Assembly: GCA_949743325.1 (NCBI GenBank)
Contig: CATJTQ010000070.1
Coordinates: forward strand, 1-64,000
Length of the DNA: 64,000 nucleotides
Direction of reading: 5' to 3'
DNA from: an uncultured Lachnospiraceae bacterium
GTDB taxonomy: Bacteria; Bacillota; Clostridia; Lachnospirales; Lachnospiraceae
Part shown: positions 18,331 through 28,363 of the stretch, in pieces
How the letters are laid out: each line of letters starts with the position of its first letter
Numbering within the stretch: position 1 is the stretch's first letter
The notes under the pieces: generated by a model
What the model saw: the letters and a program-made list of their open reading frames with translations, nothing else
What the model was told of the DNA's origin: nothing
Database searches by the model: none
Position numbers and translations under genes: made by a program

Positions 18331-19021
18331 TCTTATAACCAATACCCCACACCACCTTTAAGTATTTAGGATTTTTAGGCGTAATCTCAATCTTTTCACG
18401 AATTCGCCTTATATGTACCATTACAGTATTTTCAACTGCATACACATCTTCCTGCCATACACTGCTGTAAATATCTTCAGCCGAAAATACATATCCAACA
18501 TGCCCCATTAATAATTCCATTATTTTATACTCAGTAGCGGTGAGATGTACTATCTCTCCATCTACAGTTAATTCTTTAGTATTTTTATCAAGTTTAAGAC
18601 CTCCGTTTTTTAATATATGTTCTTCGTGATTCCTGTCATTTACTGCACCTAATGAAAAAAATCTCCTTAGCTGTGATTTAACCCTTGCCATTAACTCCTG
18701 AGTATTAAAAGGCTTTGTAACATAATCATCAGCTCCTATAGAAAGCCCCAGAACTTTATCGCTCTCTTCTGTCTTTGCTGAAAGCATTATTACAGGAATA
18801 TTATTCTTCTCGCGAATTTTCATTAAAGCGGAAAGTCCATTTAGCTTGGGCATCATCACATCAAGTAAAATTAAATGAATATTTTCCATTGTAAGTAAAT
18901 CCAACGCTTCCATTCCATCTCTGGCTCGAAAAACCTTATAATTTTCCAATTCCAATAATTTTGATAATGATTTTAAAATTTCTTCATCATCATCAACTAC
19001 CAGAATATTATACATCTCCAT
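18314..19021 (-). CDS. OmpR-family response regulator
   Basis: A 235-residue regulator. The receiver has the acidic pair in ILVVDDDEEIL, the phosphorylated Asp in HLILLDVMMPKLNG, and the Thr/Lys positions in VIMLSAKTEE and DDYVTKPFN. The C-terminal winged helix reads TVMVHIRRIREKIE and VVWGIGYKIE. It overlaps its kinase by a few codons and precedes the YfhO gene. A perfect 10-bp palindrome with a 10-base spacer sits 50-80 bases upstream of the start and may be its own operator. Confidence 0.9.
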   Translation of the reverse strand: MEMYNILVVDDDEEILKSLSKLLELENYKVFRARDGMEALDLLTMENIHLILLDVMMPKLNGLSALMKIREKNNIPVIMLSAKTEESDKVLGLSIGADDYVTKPFNTQELMARVKSQLRRFFSLGAVNDRNHEEHILKNGGLKLDKNTKELTVDGEIVHLTATEYKIMELLMGHVGYVFSAEDIYSSVWQEDVYAVENTVMVHIRRIREKIEITPKNPKYLKVVWGIGYKIEKMD

Positions 19022-19068
19022 TCTCTCAAAACTCCTCTCTTAGCTGCTTAACAGAATATACTGTATGT

Positions 19069-19098
19069 AATTTGCTATGTTGATAAGTATAGCAAATT
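19069..19098. promoter_or_regulatory. Perfect inverted repeat, likely operator of the two-component operon
   Basis: AATTTGCTAT (19069-19078) and ATAGCAAATT (19089-19098) are exact inverted copies separated by 10 bases. They lie 48-77 bases upstream of the response-regulator start. The 20-base centre spacing would place both halves on the same DNA face, suitable for a dimeric regulator. Autoregulation is an inference. Confidence 0.5.
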
Positions 19099-19170
19099 AA
19101 TCCATCATTTTTGTGAGATAAATGTGACATTTTTCTTACAATCGTTTTATATTATAAATTAAAAAATATC

Positions 19171-19205
19171 AAAAAAAAAGACCTCTTAGATTTTTCTAAA
19201 AGTCT
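19171..19205 (-). terminator. Second (distal) terminator behind rubrerythrin
   Basis: On the minus strand AGACTTTTAGA pairs with TCTAAGAGGTCT, using G-U wobbles, and is followed by nine T residues. It lies about 110 bases beyond a stronger terminator, so the two form a tandem block separating rubrerythrin from the two-component operon. Confidence 0.5.
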
Positions 19206-19308
19206 CTAAAAAATATTATTTTAATGTTTTAAATTTTTTTAATCTTTATTGCTTCTGTAATCAATTCACTTAGAGAAAGAATTATTATCATATAATAAAA
19301 AAGAAAGA

Positions 19309-19332
19309 CCCCCTAAGATTTCTCTTAGGGGG
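19309..19332 (-). terminator. Rubrerythrin terminator
   Basis: CCCCCTAAGA and TCTTAGGGGG form a perfect 10-bp stem with a 4-base loop, followed on the minus strand by TCTTTCTTTTTT. It lies about 85 bases downstream of the rubrerythrin stop. Confidence 0.8.
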
Positions 19333-19416
19333 CAATTTATAGGAAAACATGAAAAAGGAGCTATTTTCTACAGCATGACTTTAATGCTGTTTTTCCAAAT
19401 TCATACTTTTTATCTA

Positions 19417-19956
19417 TTATCCAAAATATCTGTCATATAAGCCTTTGAAAGCTTTACCATGACGAGCCTCATCTCTTGCCATCTCATGAACAGTGTCATG
19501 AATTGCATCAAGGTTAGCTGCTTTTGCACGTTTAGCAAGGTCAAATTTTCCTGCTGTAGCGCCATTCTCTGCCTCAATTCTCATAGCAAGATTTTTCTTT
19601 GTACTATCTGTAACAACCTCACCTAATAACTCTGCAAACTTAGCTGCATGCTCAGCCTCTTCGTATGCTGCCTTCTCCCAATATAAACCTATCTCAGGAT
19701 ATCCTTCACGATGAGCAACTCTAGCCATTGCCAGATACATACCAACTTCTGTACACTCACCATTAAAGTTGGCTCTTAAATCTTCCATAATATCTTCACT
19801 GGAACCTTGAGCAACACCAACTACATGCTCTGCAGCCCATGATAAATCTCCACTTTGCTGAACAAATTTAGATGCTGGTGCATTACATTGTGGACATTTC
19901 TCTGGTGGTTCTGTCCCTTCATGTACATAGCCACATACTTGACATACAAATTTCAT
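19417..19956 (-). CDS. rbr: Reverse rubrerythrin (rubredoxin domain first)
   Basis: A 179-residue non-heme iron peroxidase. Residues 1-35 form a rubredoxin-like iron site, [10 protein letters not shown] then CPQC, placed before the diiron ferritin-like domain, the reverse of classical rubrerythrin. The diiron ligands appear as E in [28 protein letters not shown] and the final [12 protein letters not shown]. Such proteins reduce hydrogen peroxide with NADH-derived electrons in Clostridia, and are usually strongly induced by oxygen. The ribosome binding site AGGAGG precedes the ATG. It appears monocistronic with two downstream terminators. Confidence 0.9.
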   Translation of the reverse strand: MKFVCQVCGYVHEGTEPPEKCPQCNAPASKFVQQSGDLSWAAEHVVGVAQGSSEDIMEDLRANFNGECTEVGMYLAMARVAHREGYPEIGLYWEKAAYEEAEHAAKFAELLGEVVTDSTKKNLAMRIEAENGATAGKFDLAKRAKAANLDAIHDTVHEMARDEARHGKAFKGLYDRYFG

Positions 19957-20279
19957 ATTATATTACCTCCTAGTTATATAAAATACTGTCCATCCTTTTA
20001 ATCGAGGACAAATACATTCTAACTTACTTCAAAATATTATTCAAGAACAACTATGCCGTTTATACTTTTTTTATAAAGTTTATATTTTCTTTAAGGACAG
20101 TTATAGTGTATAACATTTGTTAAAAACTGTCAATAGTTTTTTTTAAATATTTATTTTTTTTTGCATAATGCCTATTAAGTTTTTTAATGACACACTTTTT
20201 AAGCAACGCAGCTGTAATATTTATCGTCCGCAGAAAATATATTATTAATAAATTAAGCATATTTTATATTGGTAAATAC
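19957..20279. other. Intergenic region upstream of rubrerythrin
   Basis: This 320-base AT-rich stretch must hold the rubrerythrin promoter and the end of the upstream ATPase transcript. I saw no confident PerR box, coding potential or strong hairpin. Confidence 0.4.
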
Positions 20280-22136
20280 TTACTTTTTACGAGATTGAAA
20301 AAATACAAATTTATCTATGGCATCTGTTATATTTGAAAATACTTCTTCAGGAGCCTCATCTATATACCGCTTTAATATCTCCTGTTCATTATTCTTATAT
20401 TTACCATAAAAGATATCATATAAATTATGTCCTCGAACATATATTTTAATATTTTCAAGATTTCTTTTCAAATCTTCTTTGCTTTTTATTCTTGCACCAG
20501 TAATCCTAAACATCTTTTTCATACTTGGAAGCTTGTGCAGATAAGACTTATATTTCTTATACAATATATTATAAAACTCTTCCTCATTTTTTATAACGCC
20601 AATTTTTGCCATCACAGCCGGATCCAAAAAGTAATTCTCAAAAGAATAATACTTTAACACCAAAACATTTTCCGGCTTAATATGTACAAAATTATCATCC
20701 TCATAAGCGCGCTGTTCATAATAATCACAAAGCTGCTTTATAAGTTTCTTTGGATTCTTACCATCACTGTCTCTTATCATGAGAAAACGGTCTTTTATAT
20801 ATAATTTATTTATATATTTTAAGTTGGCATACGTTTTAATATTAGTACAGCTGTTAGTCGGAATTATTGCAATTCTCTGCAGATTCCCGCTTTCATCATA
20901 AATTTCAGAGTAATATTTTTCCAATAAAAGAGGAAGCCTGTTTCTGTCTTGTTTTCCCTCAACAAAAAATACAAAACTTACGTTCATCAAGTCGTTAGCA
21001 GTATATCCCAAATCATCTAATATTTCATCTATATCCATATTTTCACGGACAACTGTATAACAATCCTCGTCCAACGAAATTTGTTTTATCTGTTTTGAAG
21101 AAAAATCAAACAGCATATTAGGGGAATATGTTGTAAAAAACACCTGATTTTTATTTGACAATCTATACAGTATCTCACTTGCATTTTTCTGCAGCTGAGG
21201 ATGTAAATAAATCTCCGGATCTTCAATCATTATAATAGAAGGAAGCACTCCGCTCTCCTCAATATATGCTTCAAGAAGACACAAAATATATATGCTTTTC
21301 ATACCAGCGCCAAGAGTCTCCATCGTTCCTTCCGTATTTCTGTCATTATGAACCACTATCGTCTGCAGATGACTTATCTGCTGAAAATCAAAGTCTACTA
21401 CATATTTAATATCCTGCGAACGGCTGCTGTTTCTATGAAAAGCTCTGTTTATTTTTTGAGCAAACTCACTTAGATTCATATTGTATAATTTATATTTTAA
21501 TAAAATAGCAGATTCATGTACATCCAGCTCATCAACACTCTTCTCACGAATCTGTTCCATGCACGAAAAACATTGATTACATTTCTTTGATTTATCGTAC
21601 ATACATACGCTATCCTGTAGACCAACTAAATCCTGATTACCATGGAGACTAAAAATATCTTCCTCAATAAAAGCTGTGTCCCTTGCAGCATCTATATAGT
21701 AAACTTGTGGAAAGACATCAACAATATACAAGTTTTCCCGTCCTTTACTGTCTAAATAGGTGCTTTCTCCGTGAGGGCTGGCAACAAATACAAATGATAA
21801 CTCTCCGGTCTTTATATTATAATCCGGCAGTCTTTCTATAAATTCTTCAAACCATAATGAATAGTTAGTTCGTGAACTTACCTTATGATTTTCATTAAGC
21901 CTATGCAAATCATCCTCTGTTATCTTAAATGTTAATCCAACACGAATATCCTGTGAATTGTCGCAAAAAAATCTTTCCTCCAGCTGAATATATCCTAATG
22001 CAGTACGAATTGCATCCATTACCAAAGTTTTACCGCAGTTATTTTTTCCCACTAAAATAACTGCAGAATCGACATCCGTCATAGTAAGCTGTCTTATTGT
22101 CTTAAAATTTCTTATAGAACACGCTGTTATTTTCAT
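20280..22136 (-). CDS. OLD-like ATPase with TOPRIM nuclease-type domain
   Basis: A 618-residue protein. The ABC/SMC-type ATPase has Walker A GKNNCGKT near residue 35, a signature-like GAGMKSIYILCLLEAY near 285 and Walker B IIMIEDPEIYLHPQLQ. A TOPRIM-like domain follows, with FFVEGKQDRNRLPLL and the acidic LMIRDSDGKNP, as in OLD-family endonucleases. A CNQCFSCMEQI cysteine cluster sits inside the ATPase insert and may bind metal. The start at 22136 has AGGGGTG seven bases upstream; the longer frame begins at a TTG. It lies directly after the pyrophosphatase gene. OLD proteins act in phage defence or DNA repair; no UvrD/GajB partner is next to it. Function otherwise unknown. Confidence 0.75.
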   Translation of the reverse strand: MKITACSIRNFKTIRQLTMTDVDSAVILVGKNNCGKTLVMDAIRTALGYIQLEERFFCDNSQDIRVGLTFKITEDDLHRLNENHKVSSRTNYSLWFEEFIERLPDYNIKTGELSFVFVASPHGESTYLDSKGRENLYIVDVFPQVYYIDAARDTAFIEEDIFSLHGNQDLVGLQDSVCMYDKSKKCNQCFSCMEQIREKSVDELDVHESAILLKYKLYNMNLSEFAQKINRAFHRNSSRSQDIKYVVDFDFQQISHLQTIVVHNDRNTEGTMETLGAGMKSIYILCLLEAYIEESGVLPSIIMIEDPEIYLHPQLQKNASEILYRLSNKNQVFFTTYSPNMLFDFSSKQIKQISLDEDCYTVVRENMDIDEILDDLGYTANDLMNVSFVFFVEGKQDRNRLPLLLEKYYSEIYDESGNLQRIAIIPTNSCTNIKTYANLKYINKLYIKDRFLMIRDSDGKNPKKLIKQLCDYYEQRAYEDDNFVHIKPENVLVLKYYSFENYFLDPAVMAKIGVIKNEEEFYNILYKKYKSYLHKLPSMKKMFRITGARIKSKEDLKRNLENIKIYVRGHNLYDIFYGKYKNNEQEILKRYIDEAPEEVFSNITDAIDKFVFFQSRKK

Positions 22137-22177
22137 AATGACACCCCTTTTCTTGCACAATCCACATTTCTTTATCT

Positions 22178-23830
22178 CTAGTGCTGCATAGATTCAATAA
22201 TTGCTGGTATAAACTGCTTTTTGCGTGAAACAACACCTTTTAAAACAAAATATTGCCCCTGACTTCTTACACCAAAAGCTTCTTTAACCAGCTCTTTCGC
22301 ATTTGTACCACAATACAGAAGCTGAGTTCTCTCATTAATTATATCCGTCAGCATAAAAAACAGCATCTGTACATCCTGTTCCTTACATGTCTCTTCCAAA
22401 TATGGTATTAGCTTTTCTCTAATCTCTGAAAGCTCAACTGCCGACATAGAATTGATTTGTCCAACACCAAATGTTATGTCATTAGCTGAGAACTTTTTAA
22501 AATCCTGTAAAAAAACTTCCTTAGGTGTTTTATTCTTTAAATTGCTTCCAGCATTAAACATTTCTCTGGCAAATGCCTCAACTTCAATACCGGCCAGTCT
22601 AGCTAAGTCTTCGGCTGCTTCCTCATCTTCCCTTGTACAAGTCGGTGAACGGTAAATAAGAGTGTCTGACAAAATTGCTGCACACAACAATCCAGCAATC
22701 TTTTTCTCAATTTCCACACCGTTTTCTTTATAAATCTTATAAACGATAGTTGCAGTACAGCCAAGCGGCTGATTTCTAAAATATACAGGCGATATTGTCT
22801 CAAGACTTCCAAGCCGGTGATGATCAATTATTTCTAATATCTGAGCGCTGTCAATACCATCTACAGCCTGTGAACGCTCATTGTGATCCACAAGTATTAC
22901 TGATTTTCTACCCATATTCAACAAATTACGTCTTGATATCATACCGACATACTTATCGTTTTCATCCAAAATAGGGAAATCACGGTGTCGCTTTTTTGCC
23001 ATAATTTCTTTTACATCATCAATCATAGAATCTGTATGAAAGGTAATAAGATGATCTGAGCGCATAAAATATTTTATCGGCATACTCTGATTTATTAGCC
23101 TGGCAACAGTAAATGTATCATGCGGAGAACTAATTATACAGCAGCTCCTCTCTTCAGCAAGTTTCTTAATAGTTTTTGAGACAGAGGCGCCCTCGCATAC
23201 GATAATACATGCAGCGTTCATCTCAATTGCACAAAGTTGTGATTCATATCTGTTTCCTAGTATTACCAAGTCATTCTCTTCAATATAACTCTCCATTAAA
23301 TCAGGATTTGCAGCAGCAATCAATACTTTACCATTGACAAAATAACTGTGTTCATTGCCTATCAGCATAGTTCCACTTATAGTTTCTACTATATTTTTAT
23401 ACTTTGTACGAGCAGTTGCCAAAATATTATTTTCATAAACATCCATATATGAATTGGCAATATCGCCGATAGTAATAAGACCTTCTAACACTCTGCCCTC
23501 AGAAGTAATTGGCAGTGTTACAACATCCCGTTCCTTCATAAGTTCCCACGCTTTTTTTAATGAAATGCTGCTAGATACTCCTTCAATCTTTCTAATCTCA
23601 ATATCATTAACTTGAGAACCGACATCCACCATAACCGGAGGTTCCTCAACATCAAAATAATTTAAAATAAACTGAGTCTCTTCATTTACTGCGCCTGCAC
23701 GTCTTGCAAAATAATCCTCACCTGTTACTTTTCTTTTATAGTAAGCGTAAGCAATAGCAGAACATATTGAATCTGTATCAGGATTCTTATGTCCGATTAC
23801 ATATACTGGCCTTTTATTTCCTGCATCCAT
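22178..23830 (-). CDS. Manganese-dependent inorganic pyrophosphatase with CBS and DRTGG domains
   Basis: A 550-residue family II pyrophosphatase with a regulatory insert. The DHH domain is split: GHKNPDTDSICSAIAYAYY at the start, and VILVDHNERSQAV plus EIIDHHRLGS after the insert. Between them are two CBS domains (VVTLPITSEGRVLEGLITIG; HRDFPILDENDKYVGMIS) flanking a DRTGG domain. It hydrolyses PPi to phosphate, and CBS-PPases are inhibited by AMP/ADP and activated by ATP or diadenosine polyphosphates. The start at 23830 (MDAGNKRP) has GGAAAGGAAG upstream; the longer frame begins with TTG. The OLD-like ATPase gene follows 41 bases later. Confidence 0.9.
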   Translation of the reverse strand: MDAGNKRPVYVIGHKNPDTDSICSAIAYAYYKRKVTGEDYFARRAGAVNEETQFILNYFDVEEPPVMVDVGSQVNDIEIRKIEGVSSSISLKKAWELMKERDVVTLPITSEGRVLEGLITIGDIANSYMDVYENNILATARTKYKNIVETISGTMLIGNEHSYFVNGKVLIAAANPDLMESYIEENDLVILGNRYESQLCAIEMNAACIIVCEGASVSKTIKKLAEERSCCIISSPHDTFTVARLINQSMPIKYFMRSDHLITFHTDSMIDDVKEIMAKKRHRDFPILDENDKYVGMISRRNLLNMGRKSVILVDHNERSQAVDGIDSAQILEIIDHHRLGSLETISPVYFRNQPLGCTATIVYKIYKENGVEIEKKIAGLLCAAILSDTLIYRSPTCTREDEEAAEDLARLAGIEVEAFAREMFNAGSNLKNKTPKEVFLQDFKKFSANDITFGVGQINSMSAVELSEIREKLIPYLEETCKEQDVQMLFFMLTDIINERTQLLYCGTNAKELVKEAFGVRSQGQYFVLKGVVSRKKQFIPAIIESMQH

Positions 23831-23935
23831 ATATAACTTCCTTTCCAAAACTTTTTATATATACTTCCCATAAAACTGCAACTTTATAAAACTTTTGAAA
23901 TATTGATAACTTCATCTTCATAAATAAAAAACTTA

Positions 23936-26410
23936 TTATGTATTGTGAATATCATAATTATTTCTAAAATCAGTAATTTCTTTCATCGCGCTCCATTGAC
24001 TGTATATAACAGACTCAGCCTTTGACTTTATTATCTCGTAAGTACTATTATCTTTATATATTGGGATAAACAAATCTTTCCACCTATCAGAAATATTAGG
24101 CAGCGTAGTATCAATAAATATCTTATTTTCAGCCTGCTGCTGCGTTATTTTATGAGATAATGCATATAGTAAATATTCAGGAGTTAAATTATATTTATTA
24201 TCTTCTTTAATCAATCTCAATACAAGAATCTCTCTTGTAAGAATAACATTTAAATCATATGGAGAGACCATAGCGACGCTTCCAATTCTGTAGCTGCCCC
24301 TTCTAACATACAAAATATCTTTTGATTTTAGTTGTTTTTCTTCCTTATATAATCTCTGATACTCAGATAAAGGAATCAATGCGGTAGGATCTTTATAAAT
24401 CTGCCAATTAACAATATCCTTAACTCTTATGTATGGATAATCGCCAGTTCCCTTATATTCAGAAGACGGCGAACCATTTCCGTCAAAATAAGTTATAATC
24501 CCTTCATCAATCAACTGCTGCAGGGAAACTAACTCTATATTATTTTCAAAAGCTTTCTTCTTTATCTCTTCTAACTTTGAACTCCAATAATACCTCGGCA
24601 CTAATATATCATTTTTAATTACTATATCGGCTTCAATTTCAAATGTATATTTAGCGTCGAATTTTTTTCCTTTATTTATATTCTCTATCTCTTTTATAAT
24701 ATCAACAGTATCATCTAAAATCTCTTTTGTCTTTGCTCCCTTTGAATCTCTCTTATATACAGGATGTCCATTATGATCATGTCCTATATATTCAGCGACA
24801 GCCATATTTATTTTCTGCTGCTGAGGAGTGTTTTTCTGTATAACAATCGCTATACATTTGGCATTGTTATGAGGCCTGAATGTATTATGACAAAAATCAA
24901 TAATCCACTGAATATTATGATTATATATAAATTGTCTTACTATCTTCTGTTTGTTTGCATGAAAATATGTTTCCGGCAAAATAATCGCTAATTTTCCTCC
25001 GTCTTTCAGCAGCTGTAAATTTCTCTCTAAAAATAATGTAGATACGTTTCCTTCATCTACAAACTTCTCTTTTCCTTTTGCGCTGACTTTTTTTGCCAGT
25101 TCATACTGTTCAAGCTTGTCTTTTCCTATAACTTTTATATCTTTGCCAAACGGCGGATTAGAAAATGATACAGAAAAAGTATTTAATTTTATTTTCTGTC
25201 TTGTCAACTCACTCCATGTTATTGGCTGTTCTAAACTATCCTCGCAAAAAATACTTTCCTCCTCATAGCCTAGTATTGACATATATGATTTACCTAATTT
25301 TGTAAGAAAACTATCCTTTTCTATTCCGCGGATATTTTTTATACTTATATTTTTTTTCTCATCTATCTTTATCTCTTCATTCCATCCATATTCTTCTGCT
25401 ATATTATCAACTTTTTCCCGCAAATACCTTAATGATTCAACTAAAAAACCTCAGCTTCCGCAGCTGGGATCAATTATATAATCATCAATTTTAGGGTCAA
25501 CCGCATTAATTAATGTTTTTACAACGTTTTTCGGAGTAAAAAATTGTCCCTGAGCACCTTTTAACGGATCCCCTATAAATACTTCAAACGCATCCGCTAT
25601 AGTGTCTCTATCTGTATCAATAAGACAAAAAATCTGCAATTTACTAATAATATACTTTAAAGTATGTCCATCAAAATCAATTGTATCTGAAATTGTCAAT
25701 ATATCTTTATATTTAGTCTTTACCTTTGTAAATAATGCTTCAATCCGTTCTTTAATAACTTCGTCTTTTTCTTTATCTAAGGCTCTGAAAGAAAGCATCT
25801 CTTCCATTTTCGTAGATTTCTCATCATATATTTTACAGAGAATTAAGTGAATAATATCCTTAGCGATTACCTCGTCTCTGTTTACTCCCGTACTGTTCCC
25901 TACTATATAACCTCTTAACTCAGAAAAAATTGCTTTTAAGTTATGCGTACTTTTTAATTGATTTCTCTTATATAATCCGATCTCTGAAAATTTCTGCTTA
26001 TATTTGGGAAATACAGGAATTTCATCAAAATCAATATGCCCTGATTTCTCAATTTTCTTTAAATAGACGCTCTCAGAGCCATTATACCATATTCCAATCT
26101 GTGCCTCGCAAAATTTCAAATATATTTTCAGCTGCTCTATTCCATCTTTTTTAGACGGCTTTTTAGTTTCTACAACAATCTTCAGTCTTTTATTATTATT
26201 TGAATCAATTTCAAATACTGCGATATCTATAGGATAACTTTTTTTATCAGACGAATTATCCTTTACTCTTACCTGCGGATGCGCCTGTATCATATCCATC
26301 GGATAATCATAATCTTCTGCAAGAATTTTCAAAAACGGCTGTACTGCATTTACTTCTTCAGGAGTAGCATTTACTTCCTTTCCGGAAATATAATCTATAA
26401 TTTTCTCCAT
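23936..26410 (-). pseudogene. Fused restriction-modification protein (type IIG-like) with an in-frame TGA in methylase motif I
   Basis: One minus-strand frame of about 824 codons is interrupted by a single TGA at about 25,452. Residues ~1-130 resemble the HsdR N-terminal nuclease domain, with an E-x-K in IVVETKKPSKKDG. A helical linker leads to an N6-adenine methylase: QGQFFTPKNVV, then DPSCGS-stop-GFLVESLRYL, where family members have DPSCGSGGFL, then motif IV SFSNPPFGKD. The C-terminal ~190 residues look like an HsdS target-recognition domain (GDYPYIRVKDI; LYVRRGSYRIG). The stop replaces a Gly codon (GGA to TGA) in the S-adenosylmethionine loop, so activity must be lost. The start at 26410 has AGAGGAG six bases upstream. 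Recent decay, a sequencing error or a reversible off-state are the options. Confidence 0.75.
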
Positions 26411-26705
26411 ATTAACTCCTCTTAACTTTTCTTTAGTTTCACGATATCTAAGCAAACCGCTGCAAAACAGACAATAGTGATTATTTTTATAGCTTTTATA
26501 AATATGAAATATATTGTCTAATTATTTTTAAGTTTTTACCAAACTTTTGTTTTCTATATAATAACATTTATTTATTTAATATACAATAATAATAGAGACA
26601 ATCATTTACTTTCAACATCTCATTTACAAAAACTACTGTTATATGTTAAAATCTATTCAGCGGTTACAATACTAACCATATTTTTAAAATCTAGGAGGAT
26701 TATTT

Positions 26706-27608
26706 ATGAGTGAACAGACTATGGCTGACTTTGAAAATGAATTAAATGCGTCCTTTCATAAATTTAAAGAAGGCGATATTGTGACAGGTACAATTATTGG
26801 GGTATCAGATACACAAGTTACTGTTGATTTAAAATCTTATGCAGAGGGTATAATTCCAGCTGACAATTACAGCGATGACCCTAATTTCTCAATTCAAAGA
26901 GATGTAACAGTTGGAGAAGAAATAAGCGCAACTGTCATTTCAGAAGATGATGGAAACGGCAATCTGCTTCTATCTAAAAAAGAAGCTAACCATGTTGTTG
27001 CCTGGGACAAACTTCAGGAGCTAAAAGATAAAGACGCTGTCCTCACAGTAAAGATAAGCGGCATTGTCAACGCTGGTGTGGTTGCGTATGTTGAAGGAAT
27101 CCGCGGATTTATCCCAGCATCAAAACTTTCTCTAACTTATGTTGAAGATTTAAATGAATGGCTTAATAAGGAAATAAACGTTCAGATTATTACGCTTGAT
27201 AAATCAGCAAACAAATTGGTATTATCAGCTAAAGAACTTCTTCTGAAAGAAGAGGCGGAAAAACAGAACAGAATGATTTCAAATGTTGAAGTAGGTCTTG
27301 TAACAGACGGTATCGTTGAGACTATTCAGCCTTATGGAGCATTTGTACAATTGTCAAACGGTCTTACAGGACTTGTTCATATATCACAAATATGCAATAA
27401 GAGAATCAAGTCCCCAGACGCTGTTTTAAAAGTTGGAGATAAGGTTCAAGTGAAAGTTATTGCCATTAAAGACGGCAAATTAAGTTTTAGCATGAAAGCA
27501 TTAGAAGATGTTGCTTCTGAAGAAATACATGAAGAAGAAATTAATATTCCAAAAGGCGAAGAAATTTCAACAAGTCTTGGAAGCCTGTTAAAAAATATTA
27601 AATTATAA
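26706..27608 (+). CDS. S1-domain RNA-binding protein (bS1-like)
   Basis: A 300-residue cytoplasmic protein with three S1 RNA-binding domains, at about 18-90 (DIVTGTIIGVSDTQVTVDLK), 105-178 (VEGIRGFIPASKLS) and 195-268 (VTDGIVETIQPYGAFVQLSN). The last is the most canonical, with the GLVHISQI core. Firmicutes often carry such shortened S1 homologues that help translation initiation or RNA turnover. An excellent AGGAGG site precedes the ATG. It is divergent from the broken restriction gene and appears to be a single-gene unit. Confidence 0.85.
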   Translation: MSEQTMADFENELNASFHKFKEGDIVTGTIIGVSDTQVTVDLKSYAEGIIPADNYSDDPNFSIQRDVTVGEEISATVISEDDGNGNLLLSKKEANHVVAWDKLQELKDKDAVLTVKISGIVNAGVVAYVEGIRGFIPASKLSLTYVEDLNEWLNKEINVQIITLDKSANKLVLSAKELLLKEEAEKQNRMISNVEVGLVTDGIVETIQPYGAFVQLSNGLTGLVHISQICNKRIKSPDAVLKVGDKVQVKVIAIKDGKLSFSMKALEDVASEEIHEEEINIPKGEEISTSLGSLLKNIKL

Positions 27609-27750
27609 TTAATAAAAAATAGTATTTTCCGTGAATATATAAAACGATACGTGCGTATACAAGAAAACATTATAATAAACCTTTATCTGCCAAAAAATCG
27701 GCAATTAAATTTAGTATAAGGTTTATTTCATATACCAGGAGGTTATTGTT

Positions 27751-28209
27751 ATGTTAGAAAAAACTTTCGGCATAAAAAAAACTAATACAATATACCAAGA
27801 ACGAACTGGTGCATATGGTATAGGTTTTTCGGCTAACGGTAAAATACCTGTTGCAATGACCCATTTGTATAACGGCGAAATAGGTTTTTTTTTGCTGGGC
27901 GGCGGTATTGAAAATAATGAAAATCACACAGACTGCATTATTAGAGAAACTTTAGAGGAGGCTGGTCTTTCTGTAGTTCCAAAAGAGTTTGTATGCAAAG
28001 GTGATTATTATCATTTTATAGAACAAACAAAAATAGATTTTCACGGAATCGGCTATTTCTATTACATGGAAATTGGAGATATTGTTTCAGAACCAACTGA
28101 ACCAGACCACTATCTAGTATGGTTAACTTATGAGCAAATAAAAGAAAAATTATTTTTGCCTCATCAAATCTGGGCGGTTGAACAAGTATACAATATTTAC
28201 AGACTATAA
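27751..28209 (+). CDS. NUDIX hydrolase
   Basis: A 152-residue NUDIX-fold enzyme. The Nudix box is nearly canonical: GGIENNENHTDCIIRETLEE followed by AGL, with Thr in place of the usual hydrophobic after RE. These enzymes hydrolyse nucleoside diphosphates linked to another moiety; the substrate cannot be told from sequence. AGGAGG stands six bases before the ATG. It may follow the S1 gene on a readthrough transcript, as only a weak hairpin separates them. Confidence 0.85.
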   Translation: MLEKTFGIKKTNTIYQERTGAYGIGFSANGKIPVAMTHLYNGEIGFFLLGGGIENNENHTDCIIRETLEEAGLSVVPKEFVCKGDYYHFIEQTKIDFHGIGYFYYMEIGDIVSEPTEPDHYLVWLTYEQIKEKLFLPHQIWAVEQVYNIYRL

Positions 28210-28239
28210 GAATAATGTGTGATACGTCAAATCAATGAA

Positions 28240-28347
28240 AAACAGACGCTGTAAGATAACTATACTATCCGCAAATATATGTGTTTAACAGATTGATAAA
28301 CATACAACATATTATAAGCATATAGTATTTTATAACAGCGCCTGTTT
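28240..28347 (-). terminator. Long-loop inverted repeat between convergent genes, minus-strand terminator-like
   Basis: AAACAGACGCTGT (28240-28252) and ACAGCGCCTGTTT (28335-28347) are inverted copies with one difference. In the minus-strand RNA the odd position becomes a G-U pair and the 3' arm runs into TGTTTTTCATT, so it fits a terminator of the upstream minus-strand membrane gene. The 82-base loop also contains smaller complementary bits (ATACTAT/ATAGTAT). A short MITE-like element is an alternative. Confidence 0.4.
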
Positions 28348-28363
28348 ATATTTTTCAACGTAA

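Noticed and set aside
23936..26455. Two separate genes (HsdR-like and methylase) instead of one broken gene
   Set aside because: Both pieces are in the same frame and join exactly within the DPSCGSGGFL motif; the second piece has no convincing ribosome binding site.
28240..28347. MITE
   Set aside because: No target-site duplication seen, and the wobble pattern with a T-rich tail fits a minus-strand terminator better.
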